In this document: positions 17,082 through 25,963 of the stretch, one piece after another
Position numbering within the stretch: position 1 is the stretch's first letter
How the letters are laid out: the number at the start of each line of letters is the position of its first letter
Position numbers and translations under genes: made by a program
Assembly: GCF_000423665.1 (NCBI RefSeq)
Contig: NZ_AUIK01000022.1
Location: 175,380 to 239,379, forward strand
Reading direction: 5' to 3'
Source: Solirubrobacter soli DSM 22325
Lineage (GTDB): Bacteria; Actinomycetota; Thermoleophilia; Solirubrobacterales; Solirubrobacteraceae
Length of the DNA stretch: 64,000 nucleotides
Notes under the pieces: model-generated
The model's database searches: none
What the model was told of the DNA's origin: nothing
What the model saw: the letters and a program-made list of their open reading frames with translations, nothing else

Positions 17082-17807
17082 GTGGCCACGCGCGAAACAG
17101 AGTTCTCCTCCGCTGTAGAGGACTACGCGAAGGCCATCTATTCCCTGCAGGAGGGCGAAGAGGCGGTCGGCATCACGGCGATCGCGCAACGCCTGAACGT
17201 CACGCCCGCCTCGGCCAGCGGGATGGTGCGCAAGCTCGACGAGCTCGGCCTCGTCACCCACGAGCGCTACCGCGGTGTGCGGCTCACCGAGCCCGGCACG
17301 CGGCTCGCGCTGGAGATGATCCGTCACCACCGGCTGCTCGAGCTCTACCTCGCCGAGTCGCTCGGGGTGCCGTGGGACCGCGTGCACCAGGAGGCCGAGG
17401 TGCTCGAGCACGTGCTCTCCGAGGAGCTCGAGGCGCTGATCGCCGCCAAGCTCGGCCATCCGACGCACGACCCGCACGGCGACCCGATCCCGGACGCCGA
17501 CCTCGTGATCGCCGAGGAGCGCACCACGTGCCTGTCCTCGCTCGAGCCCGGCGAGGAGGCGACCGTCGTGCGGATCAGCGACGCCGAGCCGGAGATGCTC
17601 CGCTACCTCGCCGCCCGCTCGATCGTCCCCGGCACCCACCTGCGAGTGGTGGACAAGCAGCCGTTCGGCGGCCCGCTGTTCGTCGAGGTCGCCGGCGAGA
17701 CGCACGCCCTCGGCGGCCAGCTCGCGACCGCGATGCGCGTGCGCGGCGAGGCCGCGCAGGCGCGCCCAGGCGCGTCGCCGCGTGGCGGCGCGGAGGCGGC
17801 GGCATGA
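17082..17807 (+). CDS. mntR: Manganese-responsive DtxR-family repressor
   Basis: A 241-residue DtxR-family regulator: winged helix (GITAIAQRLNVTPASASGMVRKL), dimerisation/metal domain, and a C-terminal SH3/FeoA-like domain (SLEPGEEATVV...). At the metal site the position of DtxR Met10 is Asp (EDYAKAIY) and that of Cys102 is Glu (EAEVLEHVLS), as in Mn2+-selective MntR. So it should sense Mn2+ although its domain layout is DtxR/IdeR-like. Its stop overlaps the mntH start (ATGA). It likely represses itself and mntH when manganese is plentiful. Confidence 0.86.
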   Translation: MATRETEFSSAVEDYAKAIYSLQEGEEAVGITAIAQRLNVTPASASGMVRKLDELGLVTHERYRGVRLTEPGTRLALEMIRHHRLLELYLAESLGVPWDRVHQEAEVLEHVLSEELEALIAAKLGHPTHDPHGDPIPDADLVIAEERTTCLSSLEPGEEATVVRISDAEPEMLRYLAARSIVPGTHLRVVDKQPFGGPLFVEVAGETHALGGQLATAMRVRGEAAQARPGASPRGGAEAAA

Positions 17808-19105
17808 ACCCGCCGACGATGACCGAGGCCGCGCTCGCCGCGACCGGCGCCACCGTTCCCGTCGGGCCGACCGAGCTCGAACTGGTCCGCTCGCGCGGGC
17901 GCGTGAAGGGCGTCGTCGCCATGCTCGGCCCGGCGTTCGTCGCCGCCGTCGCCTACATCGACCCCGGCAACTTCGCCACCAACATCGCCGGCGGCGCCAA
18001 GTACGGCTACATGCTGCTGTGGGTCATCGTCGCCGCGAACCTGATGGCGATGCTGGTCCAGTACCTGTCGGCCAAGACCGGCATCGCGACCGGCAAGAAC
18101 CTGCCGGAGCTGTGCCGCGAGCACTTCAAGAAGCCGGTCACCTTCGGGCTCTGGCTTCAGGCCGAGGCGATCGCGATCGCCACCGACCTGGCGGAGTTCG
18201 TCGGCGCCGCGATCGCCCTGAACCTCCTGTTCGGCGTTCCGCCGTTCGTCGCCGGCCTGATGACCGCGGTCGTCGCGTTCGCGATCCTCGAGTTGCAGAC
18301 CCGCGGGCACCGCAAGTTCGAGCTGGCGATCGCCGGCTTCCTCGGCATCGTCTTCCTCGGCTTCATGTACGACCTGCTGCAGGTCGGGGTCGACCGCCAC
18401 GACTTCGTCCGCGGCCTCATCCCGACCTTCGACGGGACGGACAGCATCCTGCTCGCCGTCGGCATCCTCGGCGCGACCGTGATGCCGCACGTCGTCTACC
18501 TGCATTCGGCGCTCACGAGCCGCCGCATCGCGCCCCGCAACACGGCCGAGAAGCGGTCGTTGCTGAGCTTCGAGCGCCTCGACGTCCTCCTGGCGATGGG
18601 CCTCGCCGGGATCATCAACATCACGATGCTGGTCGTCGCCGCGCAGCTGTTCCACGACAGCGGGCGGACCGGGGTGGACTCGATCGAAGGCGCGCACGAC
18701 GGCTTCACCGCGCTGCTCGGCGGCGGCGCCGCGCTGGCCTTCGCGGTCGCGCTGCTCGCCTCCGGCCTCTCGAGCTCGAGCGTCGGCACGTTCGCCGGCC
18801 AGGTCGTCATGCAGGGCTTCATCAACCGCCGCATCCCGCTCTTCGCCCGCCGCGCGATCACGATGGCGCCGTCGCTGATCGTGCTCGCGATCGGCGTCAA
18901 CCCGAGCACCACGCTCGTCATCTCCCAGGTCGTCCTGAGCTTCGGCATCCCGTTCGCGCTGGTGCCGATGGTGCTGCTCACCCGCCGCCGGGACATCATG
19001 GGCCCGCTCGTCAACCGCACCCTCACCACGGCGGTCGCGAGCATCGTCGCGGCCATGATCATCTGCCTCAACGGCTTCCTGCTCTACGACACATTTCTCG
19101 GCTGA
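17804..19105 (+). CDS. mntH: NRAMP-family manganese transporter
   Basis: A 433-residue NRAMP transporter with about eleven membrane segments. The metal-binding motifs are intact: DPGNFATNIAGG in segment 1 and MPHVVYLHS in segment 6. It imports Mn2+ (also Fe2+) with protons. It overlaps mntR by 4 bp and ends before a stem-loop at 19108-19131. The N-terminal 30 residues precede the first membrane segment; a second Met lies five codons in. Confidence 0.92.
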   Translation: MNPPTMTEAALAATGATVPVGPTELELVRSRGRVKGVVAMLGPAFVAAVAYIDPGNFATNIAGGAKYGYMLLWVIVAANLMAMLVQYLSAKTGIATGKNLPELCREHFKKPVTFGLWLQAEAIAIATDLAEFVGAAIALNLLFGVPPFVAGLMTAVVAFAILELQTRGHRKFELAIAGFLGIVFLGFMYDLLQVGVDRHDFVRGLIPTFDGTDSILLAVGILGATVMPHVVYLHSALTSRRIAPRNTAEKRSLLSFERLDVLLAMGLAGIINITMLVVAAQLFHDSGRTGVDSIEGAHDGFTALLGGGAALAFAVALLASGLSSSSVGTFAGQVVMQGFINRRIPLFARRAITMAPSLIVLAIGVNPSTTLVISQVVLSFGIPFALVPMVLLTRRRDIMGPLVNRTLTTAVASIVAAMIICLNGFLLYDTFLG

Positions 19106-19107
19106 TT

Positions 19108-19131
19108 GGGTCCTGGGTGGGTGGGGGACCC
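19108..19131 (+). terminator. Possible terminator after mntH
   Basis: GGGTCC (19108-19113) pairs with GGACCC (19126-19131) across a 12-nt G-rich loop directly after the mntH stop. The stem is short and the downstream tract (TATTGAC) only mildly T-rich, so termination is plausible rather than certain. Confidence 0.4.
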
Positions 19132-19157
19132 TATTGACGCGCCGAGTGCGGTAGGCG

Positions 19158-19829
19158 ATGCTCCCGCGCGGGATGGACTCGAGTGCGCGCAGGGTGCAGG
19201 CGGAGCGCAACCGCAACCGGCTTCCGCCACGGCGGAAGAGCTACCGCTGGGCGCGCCGCATCGTCGGCCTGCTCGCGACGATCGCGTTCATCGGCGTCGG
19301 GGTGGCGATCGCGCAGATGGTCATCCCCAAGGACAAGGACACCGAGGCCAACGCGGCGGTCGCGCCGACGGCCACCGCCACCGCCACCCATTCGAAGAAG
19401 AAGGCGGTCAAGAAGAAGAAGGCCAAGCCCAAGGGACCGACGAAGGCGCAGCGCCAGGCGCTTGCGGACGCCGTCACGGTCCTGCGCGCCAAGGGCTACA
19501 CGACGCTGAGGCAGGGCGACTACGACCCGACCGCGACGTTCCGGGTGCTGATCGGCCGCCCGGTCGGCGACTCGGCCGGCGGGTACCGCGCGTTCTTCTT
19601 CTCCAAGGACGCCTTCCTGGGCAACGACGCGCTCAACCCGTCAACCAAGCTGAGCGTCGCCAAGCAGGGCAAGATGATGGTCACGCTCACGTACGGGGTC
19701 TACGCGTCCGGCGACCCGGCGGGCCAGCCGAGCGATCGCAAGAAGGTGCGCTTCCGCCTCGAGGGCACGCGCATCCACGCGTTGGACACGATTCCGCTCG
19801 ATAGCGCCCGCTTCCAGCGCCAGCGGTAG
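19158..19829 (+). CDS. Membrane-anchored LppP/LprE-like protein
   Basis: A 223-residue protein with a basic N-terminus, one membrane helix ([22 protein letters not shown]), a Lys-rich linker ([14 protein letters not shown]) and a globular C-terminal domain of about 125 residues. That domain ([41 protein letters not shown]) resembles the LppP/LprE family of actinobacterial envelope proteins, whose role is unknown. The resemblance is moderate. A second in-frame ATG at 19173 is possible. Confidence 0.65.
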   Translation: MLPRGMDSSARRVQAERNRNRLPPRRKSYRWARRIVGLLATIAFIGVGVAIAQMVIPKDKDTEANAAVAPTATATATHSKKKAVKKKKAKPKGPTKAQRQALADAVTVLRAKGYTTLRQGDYDPTATFRVLIGRPVGDSAGGYRAFFFSKDAFLGNDALNPSTKLSVAKQGKMMVTLTYGVYASGDPAGQPSDRKKVRFRLEGTRIHALDTIPLDSARFQRQR

Positions 19830-19858
19830 ATTTGGTCCTCCGCGAGAGGAGGACCCGC

Positions 19859-21487
19859 ATGGAGCCGTCGTACGCATCCGGGACGTCGTCAACGCCGCTG
19901 CTGGGCGACACGATCGGTGACAACCTCGACCGCACGATCGCGCTGTACCCGGACCGCGAGGCGCTGGTCTCGGTCCACCAGGACCTCAGGTACACGTACG
20001 CCCAGTTCGGCGAGGCGGTCGACCGTTGCGCGCGCGCCTTCATCGCGGCCGGGATCGAGCCGGGCGACCGGGTCGGGATCTGGAGCCCGAACTGCGCGGA
20101 GTGGGCGCTGGTCCAGTACGGCACCGCGAAGGCCGGGATCATCCTCGTCAACATCAACCCGGCATACCGGACCTCGGAGCTCGAGTACGTCCTGCGCCAG
20201 TCCGGGTGCCGGATGCTCGTCGCCGCGACCGCCTTCAAAACCTCCGATTACGTACAGATGGTCGGCGACGTGCGGGACAACCTCGTCGGGCTCGAGCGCG
20301 TCGTGTTCATCGGGCGCGACTGGGAGGAGTTCATCGCGGACGGCGGGCAGGTGCCGCCGGAGGAGCTCGCGGACCGCCAGGCGGCGACGCAGTTCGACGA
20401 CCCGATCAACATCCAGTACACGAGCGGCACCACCGGCTTCCCCAAGGGCGCGACGCTCAGCCACCACAACATCCTCAACAACGGCTACTTCGTCGGACGC
20501 GGCTGTCGCTACAGCGAGCAGGACCGCGTCTGCATCCCGGTGCCCTACTACCACTGCTTCGGCATGGTCATGGGCAACCTCGCCTGCACGTCGCACGGCG
20601 CCTGCATGGTGATCCCCAACGGCGCGTTCGACCCGGTGATGACGCTGCAGGCCGTCCAGGACGAACGCTGCACGAGCCTCTACGGCGTCCCGACGATGTT
20701 CATCGCCGAGCTCGAGCACCCCGAGTTCGGCGAGTTCGACCTCTCCAGCCTGCGCACCGGGATCATGGCCGGCTCGCCGTGCCCGATCGAGACCATGCGC
20801 CGCGTCGTCGACGAGATGCACATGGAGGAGGTCACGATCTGTTACGGCATGACCGAGACCTCGCCGGTGTCGACGCAGACCGGCGCCGACGACCCGCTCG
20901 AGAAGCGGGTGGGGACGGTCGGGCGCGTGCACCCGCACGTCGAGGTCAAGGTCGTCGACCCGGAGACCGGCGCCGTGGTGCCGCGCAACACGCCCGGCGA
21001 GTTCTGCACCCGCGCCTACAGCGTGATGCTCGGCTACTGGGAGGAGCCGGAGAAGACGGCCGACGCGATCGACCGCGCCCGCTGGATGCACACCGGCGAC
21101 CTCGCGCAGATGGACGACGAGGGCTACCTCAAGATCGTCGGGCGGATCAAGGACATGGTCATCCGCGGCGGCGAGAACGTCTACCCGCGGGAGATCGAGG
21201 AGTTCCTGATGGGCCACCCGGACGTGCAGGACGTCCAGGTCGTCGGCGTGCCGGACCCGAAGTACGGCGAGGAGCTGATGGCCTGGATCGTCACCCGCGG
21301 CGGGGCCGAGCTCGACCGCGAGACGGTGGCCGAGTTCTGTAAGGGCAAGATCGCCCACTACAAGGTCCCACGCTACGTTCATGTGGTGAGCGAGTTCCCG
21401 ATGACCGTGACCGGCAAGGTCCAGAAGTACAAGCTGCGCGAGCAGGCGATCGAGGATCTTGGGTTGGCGGAAGTCGAGACGGCGTAG
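19859..21487 (+). CDS. Fatty-acyl-CoA synthetase (AMP-forming)
   Basis: A 542-residue ANL-superfamily ligase. Signature motifs: [16 protein letters not shown] (phosphate loop), [11 protein letters not shown] (adenine site), [33 protein letters not shown] (hinge), and the acyl-activating Lys in [13 protein letters not shown]. It activates fatty acids to acyl-CoA for beta-oxidation or lipid synthesis; chain length cannot be read. The start is fixed by a strong Shine-Dalgarno AGGAGG (19847-19852) six bases before the ATG. The SRAP gene begins at the base after its stop. Confidence 0.9.
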   Translation: MEPSYASGTSSTPLLGDTIGDNLDRTIALYPDREALVSVHQDLRYTYAQFGEAVDRCARAFIAAGIEPGDRVGIWSPNCAEWALVQYGTAKAGIILVNINPAYRTSELEYVLRQSGCRMLVAATAFKTSDYVQMVGDVRDNLVGLERVVFIGRDWEEFIADGGQVPPEELADRQAATQFDDPINIQYTSGTTGFPKGATLSHHNILNNGYFVGRGCRYSEQDRVCIPVPYYHCFGMVMGNLACTSHGACMVIPNGAFDPVMTLQAVQDERCTSLYGVPTMFIAELEHPEFGEFDLSSLRTGIMAGSPCPIETMRRVVDEMHMEEVTICYGMTETSPVSTQTGADDPLEKRVGTVGRVHPHVEVKVVDPETGAVVPRNTPGEFCTRAYSVMLGYWEEPEKTADAIDRARWMHTGDLAQMDDEGYLKIVGRIKDMVIRGGENVYPREIEEFLMGHPDVQDVQVVGVPDPKYGEELMAWIVTRGGAELDRETVAEFCKGKIAHYKVPRYVHVVSEFPMTVTGKVQKYKLREQAIEDLGLAEVETA

Positions 21488-22150
21488 GTGTGCGGCCGCT
21501 ACACGCTGTCGACCGTCGACGGCCCCGACCTCGCGCAGCGCTTCAGCCTGCTCTCCCCACCTGACGAGGAGACGCTCGGGCGCTTCAACGTGTGCCCGAC
21601 GGAGACGATCGCGACCGTGCTGCAACCCAACCAGGCCGCCTCGGTGGCCTGGGGCCTGCGGCCGTTCCGCGGCCAGAAGTTCACGCCGATCAACGTGCGC
21701 TCGGAGACCGTCGCGCAGCGCTACAAGTGGCTGATGACGGGCGGGCGCTGCCTGGTGCTGGCGGACGGCTGGTACGAGTGGATGAAGCAGGAGAAGAAGG
21801 GGGCCCCGCGGCTGCCGTTCCGCTACACGGTCGACGGCGGCGTCCCGTTCGCGTTCGCCGGCCTCTACGACGGCACCGGCGCGGCGATCCTGACCACCGA
21901 GGCGAACGAGATCTGCGCGCCGATCCACGACCGGATGCCGGTCGTGCTCGAAGGGCCGGAGGCCGAGGCGGCGTGGCTCAGTGAGGACGTCGGCGTCGAG
22001 GAGGTGCTCGAGTTCCTCGTGCCGCTGCCCAGCCGGCGAGTGTCGGTAGCACCCGCCAATCCCGCTGTCAATAAGGCGGGTGTCGAAGGTCCCGAGCTGC
22101 TCGTACCCCCCGACGAGCCACTCACGGCGCCCTCAGACACGCTGTTCTGA
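21488..22150 (+). CDS. SRAP-domain abasic-site protein (YedK/HMCES)
   Basis: A 220-residue SRAP protein. The catalytic Cys2 follows the start (MCGRYTL), which forces the GTG at 21488. Other active-site residues are present: Asn in FNVCPTE, Arg in INVRSETV, Glu in DGWYEW and His in PIHDRMPV. The family forms a DNA-protein crosslink with abasic sites in single-stranded DNA and shields them. The 40-residue Pro/Glu-rich tail is beyond the usual core. It abuts the acyl-CoA synthetase gene, a link with no obvious functional sense. Confidence 0.9.
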   Translation: MCGRYTLSTVDGPDLAQRFSLLSPPDEETLGRFNVCPTETIATVLQPNQAASVAWGLRPFRGQKFTPINVRSETVAQRYKWLMTGGRCLVLADGWYEWMKQEKKGAPRLPFRYTVDGGVPFAFAGLYDGTGAAILTTEANEICAPIHDRMPVVLEGPEAEAAWLSEDVGVEEVLEFLVPLPSRRVSVAPANPAVNKAGVEGPELLVPPDEPLTAPSDTLF

Positions 22151-22162
22151 AAGGGTTTTTAG

Positions 22163-23953
22163 ATGGAAATCGGGGTCGTGGCCCTCGCGGTCGGCGCACT
22201 GTTGACCGCGGGCATCGGCGCCTCGCTGCTCGCGGGCCGTCTCCGCCTGCCCGGTCTGGTGCTCGTGCTGGTGCTCGGCATGGTCATCGGCTCCGACGGC
22301 CTCTCGTGGATCGACTTCGGCTCGAGCACGGAGGACTACGACGTCGCGCAGAGCGCCGCGATCATGGCGCTGGCGCTGATCCTGTACGAGGGCGGCCTCT
22401 CCAGCGGCTGGGCGGAGATCAAGCCGGTCATCCGCGTCTCGGTGCTGCTGGCGACGGTCGGCACCGCGCTCACCGCGGGGATCACCGCGGTCGCCGCCGC
22501 GCTGCTGTTCAGTGAGCTGAGCACGCTCGAGGCGCTGATCCTCGGCTCGACCGTGGCCGCGACCGACGCCGCGGCGGTGTTCGCCGTGCTGCGCGGGTCG
22601 ACGCTGCGACGCAAGATCGCCCGGACGCTGGAGGGCGAGTCCGGCGTCAACGACCCGATCGCCGTGATCCTCGTGCTCGCCTCGATCGAGGCGATCAACC
22701 ACTCCGACTTCGGCCTGCTCGACGCGCTCTGGCTGGGGGCGAGCGAGCTGGCGATCGGCGGCGCGGTCGGGCTCGCGGTCGGCGGCTTCGGCGTGTGGGC
22801 GCTGCGCCGCGTCACGCTGCCGTCGGCCGGCCTCTACCCGGTCGCCTCGGTCGCGTTCGCGGGCATGGCGTACGGCGGCGCCGACACGCTGCACGGCACC
22901 GGGTTCCTCGCGGTGTTCATCGCCGGCCTGGTGATCGGCAGCGCGACCTCGCCCGCCCGCCGCACGATCATCACGTTCCACGAAGGTCTGGCCTGGGTCG
23001 CCCAGCTCACCCTCTTCCTCCTGCTCGGGTTGCTGGTCAATCCGGGCGAGCTGATCGACATCATCCCCGAGGGCACCGCGATCGCCATCGTCACGGCGGT
23101 GCTCGCCCGCCCGCTCGCCGCGATCGTGGTCGCGTACGGCTTCACGTTGCCCGAGCGGCTGATGCTCGGCTGGGCGGGTCTGCGCGGTGCGACGCCGATC
23201 GTGTTCGCGACCTTTCCCGTGACGGAGGGCATCCCGCACGGCCACCTGATCTTCCAGGTGGCCTTCTTCGTGGTGCTGCTCTCGACCGTCCTGCAGGGGC
23301 TGACGATCGAGCCCGTCGCCCGCTGGCTCGGCGTGACAGCCGACGAGGCCGCGATCCCCGCGCCGCTGGTCGAGCCCGTGCTCCTCAACCGTCTGGGGGC
23401 CGAGACGATGCAGTTCCCGGTCCGCGCCGACGACGCGATCGCCGGCCATCCGGTCCGCGAGCTCGGGCTCCCGCGCGAAGCGCTGCTGAACGTGATCGTC
23501 CGCGGCGAGCGGGCGATCCCGCCCCGCGGCTCGACCGTCATCCAGGAGGGCGACCAGCTCCACGTGCTCGTCCGCCAGGAGGTCGCGGTCGAGTTCCGCG
23601 AGCTGATGCGCCGCTGGCGGACCGGCCCGATCGGCCCTCCGGAGCGCCCGCCGCGCCGCCCCCGCAGCCGCCCGTCGGTCACCTCGATCCGCCCCTGGCA
23701 ACCCGCCGACGGCGATCCGCAACGGCCGACGGAGCTGCTCGGCCTCGAGGTCATCGAGCAGTTGCGCACGCGCCGCGACGAGGATGGCGCGCTGGTCGTG
23801 CTTGAGGACGGCCGCTACGGCGTCTCCGGCCCCCTGTTGGCGGTCGGCCCGTCCGGCGAGCTGCAGGCGTTCGCTCGCCGGCGCCTGGCCACCGCGTCCT
23901 CGCCGGGCGAGCGGGCGTGGTGGCAGGAAGTGGTCGGCGCGCTCGCGCGCTAG
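22163..23953 (+). CDS. CPA1-family cation/proton antiporter with TrkA-C domain
   Basis: A 596-residue protein with about twelve membrane segments (residues 1-390), including the ion-site region GESGVNDPIAVIL and GSTVAATDAAAVFAVL. A cytoplasmic TrkA-C (RCK-C) domain follows (DDAIAGHPVRELGLPREALLNVIVRG...EGDQLHVLV), then a Pro/Arg-rich linker and a final 70-residue domain. The layout matches NhaP2/CvrA-type K+(Na+)/H+ antiporters. AAAGGG about 7 nt upstream supports the ATG. Confidence 0.88.
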   Translation: MEIGVVALAVGALLTAGIGASLLAGRLRLPGLVLVLVLGMVIGSDGLSWIDFGSSTEDYDVAQSAAIMALALILYEGGLSSGWAEIKPVIRVSVLLATVGTALTAGITAVAAALLFSELSTLEALILGSTVAATDAAAVFAVLRGSTLRRKIARTLEGESGVNDPIAVILVLASIEAINHSDFGLLDALWLGASELAIGGAVGLAVGGFGVWALRRVTLPSAGLYPVASVAFAGMAYGGADTLHGTGFLAVFIAGLVIGSATSPARRTIITFHEGLAWVAQLTLFLLLGLLVNPGELIDIIPEGTAIAIVTAVLARPLAAIVVAYGFTLPERLMLGWAGLRGATPIVFATFPVTEGIPHGHLIFQVAFFVVLLSTVLQGLTIEPVARWLGVTADEAAIPAPLVEPVLLNRLGAETMQFPVRADDAIAGHPVRELGLPREALLNVIVRGERAIPPRGSTVIQEGDQLHVLVRQEVAVEFRELMRRWRTGPIGPPERPPRRPRSRPSVTSIRPWQPADGDPQRPTELLGLEVIEQLRTRRDEDGALVVLEDGRYGVSGPLLAVGPSGELQAFARRRLATASSPGERAWWQEVVGALAR

Positions 23954-23959
23954 GGCCGC

Positions 23960-24646
23960 TTACGCCGGCACGGGGTCCGCGAGCTTGCGGACGACGGGGC
24001 GCGAGCCGAAGGCGGTGAGCGCGGCGGTGGCGATCACGAAGAGCAGGCCGAGGCCGAGCGTCACGTAGGCGATCGTGGCGATGAACGGCATCTTGGCGCC
24101 GGCCGAGACGGCGGCGGCGACGTCGCGCGAGCCGTCGGCGTTCATGACCACGATCGACCAGTCGCCCGACTGGACGTCCCAGTGCAGGGAGTGGCTGCCG
24201 GTGGCGACCCAGAAGGTCTGCTTGGCCGGCGGGCCGGCCTTGCGCGTGCCTTTGAAGGTCTCGTCCGTCGATCTGAACGGCGCGAAGTCGACGTCGGTGA
24301 CCTCGGTGTAGGAGGTCCCGCGCAGCCAGCGCTGGACGTCGGCGGTGGGGGCGATGCCGACGAACAGCGGCTTGCCGCCCTTGGCCATCGTCTGCAGGCG
24401 CAGCTCGCCGTAGCGGTCGGCCTTGATCATGAAGCCGGCGTCGACCTGCAGGCTCGGCGTCGTGATCGCGTACTCGGTCGAGTTGAAGCGCTGGGCGCCG
24501 GTCGAGAGGTAGCCCTCGGCGTCCTTGTAGTGGCCGTTGGCCCACAGCAGCAGACCGCCGGCGAGGAAGAGGGCGAACGCGATCAGTCCGGTGACTGCGG
24601 CCCCGATCAGGGCGGCGGCTCCGGTGCGATCTCGTGTGCTCTTCAT
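23960..24646 (-). CDS. Two-helix membrane protein of unknown function
   Basis: A 228-residue protein with an N-terminal membrane helix (GAAVTGLIAFALFLAGGLLL), an extracytoplasmic beta-rich domain of about 140 residues and a C-terminal helix (TIAYVTLGLGLLFVIATAAL). I do not recognise the family. The WSIVVMNADGS strand recalls proteins found beside antiporters or stress membrane proteins in actinobacteria, but this gives no function. Its 3' end faces the antiporter gene with 6 bp between; upstream lies the metallophosphoesterase on the same strand. Confidence 0.7.
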   Translation of the reverse strand: MKSTRDRTGAAALIGAAVTGLIAFALFLAGGLLLWANGHYKDAEGYLSTGAQRFNSTEYAITTPSLQVDAGFMIKADRYGELRLQTMAKGGKPLFVGIAPTADVQRWLRGTSYTEVTDVDFAPFRSTDETFKGTRKAGPPAKQTFWVATGSHSLHWDVQSGDWSIVVMNADGSRDVAAAVSAGAKMPFIATIAYVTLGLGLLFVIATAALTAFGSRPVVRKLADPVPA

Positions 24647-24738
24647 CTGGCTTGAAAGGTCGCAGCGACACGGACAACCGACGAGGGAGGCACCTCGTGG
24701 GCAAAAGGTGCGGTTTCCCGCCCATAGCCCTCACCCAT

Positions 24739-25311
24739 TCAGGTGAGATCCACGACGCGCGCGCCGTTGACGTAGACGATCCGCGTGTCGCCCAGGTTCT
24801 TGAGGAGGCTGCCCGGCATGGGGTGGACGTGGCCGTGCAGCAGCCAGCGCGGCTGGTGCTTGAGCACCCACTCGCGAAGCGCCTCGAAGCCGATGTGCGC
24901 CGGGTCCTCCGGATCGTCGTTGACGCCCATCGGCGGGCAGTGGCAGAGCAGGATCTCGGCGGGCGGGAGCTTCTTGATCAGCTTCTTGGCCTCGCGCTGC
25001 GTGTAGGACGGGCCGACCTTCGCGGTCCCCGAGCGGCGGTAGGACACGCACCCCTCGAACCCGGAGAACGACATCCCGTTGTCGAGGTCGATCCGGTTGA
25101 GGTGGACGTTGTCGATCCCGAACCAGGTCATGTACGGCTCGGCGTCGTGGTTGCCGTAGACCCCGAGCTTGGGCAGCTTCACGCGGTCGAGCGTCTCGAG
25201 CCAGCTCGGCTCGAGGTCGCCGAGCGTGACGAGCGCCTCCACGTCGCACTGCGACGCGAGCTTCTCGACATCCGCGTGGAATGGGCGATCGGCCAGGGCC
25301 AGGACCCGCAT
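24739..25311 (-). CDS. Calcineurin-like metallophosphoesterase
   Basis: A 190-residue metallophosphoesterase: GDLE as the GD motif, GNHDAEPY, LLCHCPPMGV (His) and LLHGHVHP (GHxH). The first metal motif is ADRPFHAD, where the usual D-x-H is altered, so metal site 1 may be unusual. It hydrolyses phosphodiesters or phosphomonoesters of unknown identity in the cytoplasm. The ATG at 25311 begins the first strand (MRVLALAD); another in-frame ATG at 25335 would leave 15 bp to the divergent J-protein start. A short dyad lies between the two genes. Confidence 0.78.
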   Translation of the reverse strand: MRVLALADRPFHADVEKLASQCDVEALVTLGDLEPSWLETLDRVKLPKLGVYGNHDAEPYMTWFGIDNVHLNRIDLDNGMSFSGFEGCVSYRRSGTAKVGPSYTQREAKKLIKKLPPAEILLCHCPPMGVNDDPEDPAHIGFEALREWVLKHQPRWLLHGHVHPMPGSLLKNLGDTRIVYVNGARVVDLT

Positions 25312-25315
25312 CCCG

Positions 25316-25338
25316 GCAATGTCTACCCCATCCATTGC
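25316..25338. promoter_or_regulatory. Dyad between divergent genes
   Basis: GCAATG (25316-25321) and CATTGC (25333-25338) form a perfect 6-bp dyad with an 11-bp spacer in the divergent region. Its A/T content is higher than the surroundings. It may be an operator shared by the phosphoesterase and J-protein genes. Confidence 0.3.
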
Positions 25339-25350
25339 TTCAATGCCCGG

Positions 25351-25950
25351 ATGGATCCCTGGGCGGTGCTCGGCGTGAACCCCGGCTCTCACGACAAGGA
25401 GATCGCCGCCGCGTACCGCGAGGCGGCCAAGCGCTGGCATCCCGACCTCGCCAACGGGGCGGAGGCGGCGGCGCGCATGGCGGAGATCAACGCCGCCTAT
25501 GACATGGTCCGCGCGGCCAAGCAGCACGGCATCGAGGGCCCGTGGCGGAGCGGTGAGGCGACGCCCGCCACCCGCGCGGCCACCCGCTCCGCGGGCAAGG
25601 GGTCGTGGCTGGTCCCGCCGCTGCGGCAGGCGCTCGGCCCAGAACTGCTGGACGTACTCACTCAGGGCGAGGAGGTGCGGCTGGTCACGCCGACCTCGAC
25701 CTGGGCGTCCCCGCGCGCCATCCTCGCCGTGACCGAGCGCCGCCTGCTGTGGCTGCTCGACGACGCCCCCGTGGCGCGCGTGCACTCGCTCGTCTTCCGC
25801 AACATCGCCGAGATCTCCCACCGGGTCCGCCGCAAGCACGCCGCGCTGACGGTCAAGACGATCGCGGGGAAGCGCCACACCTTCCACGATCTTCGCCCGC
25901 ACACAGCGATGGTTATCGAGCGCCACGTTCTAGGCCAGCCGGTCGGCTAG
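25351..25950 (+). CDS. J-domain protein with C-terminal PH-like domain
   Basis: A 199-residue protein with an N-terminal J domain (WAVLGVNPGSHDKEIAAAYREAAKRWHPDLANG) containing the HPD motif that stimulates DnaK. The C-terminal 100 residues (EEVRLVTPTSTWASPRAILAVTERRLLWLL...) look like a bacterial PH/GRAM-type beta domain. It lacks the G/F and zinc regions of DnaJ, so it is probably a specialised co-chaperone. Confidence 0.82.
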   Translation: MDPWAVLGVNPGSHDKEIAAAYREAAKRWHPDLANGAEAAARMAEINAAYDMVRAAKQHGIEGPWRSGEATPATRAATRSAGKGSWLVPPLRQALGPELLDVLTQGEEVRLVTPTSTWASPRAILAVTERRLLWLLDDAPVARVHSLVFRNIAEISHRVRRKHAALTVKTIAGKRHTFHDLRPHTAMVIERHVLGQPVG

Positions 25951-25963
25951 CTACCGTTGGAGG

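Noticed and set aside
25335..25926. Long N-terminal extension of the metallophosphoesterase frame
   Set aside because: It is antisense to the J-domain gene, and the first metal-binding strand starts at the ATG at 25311.
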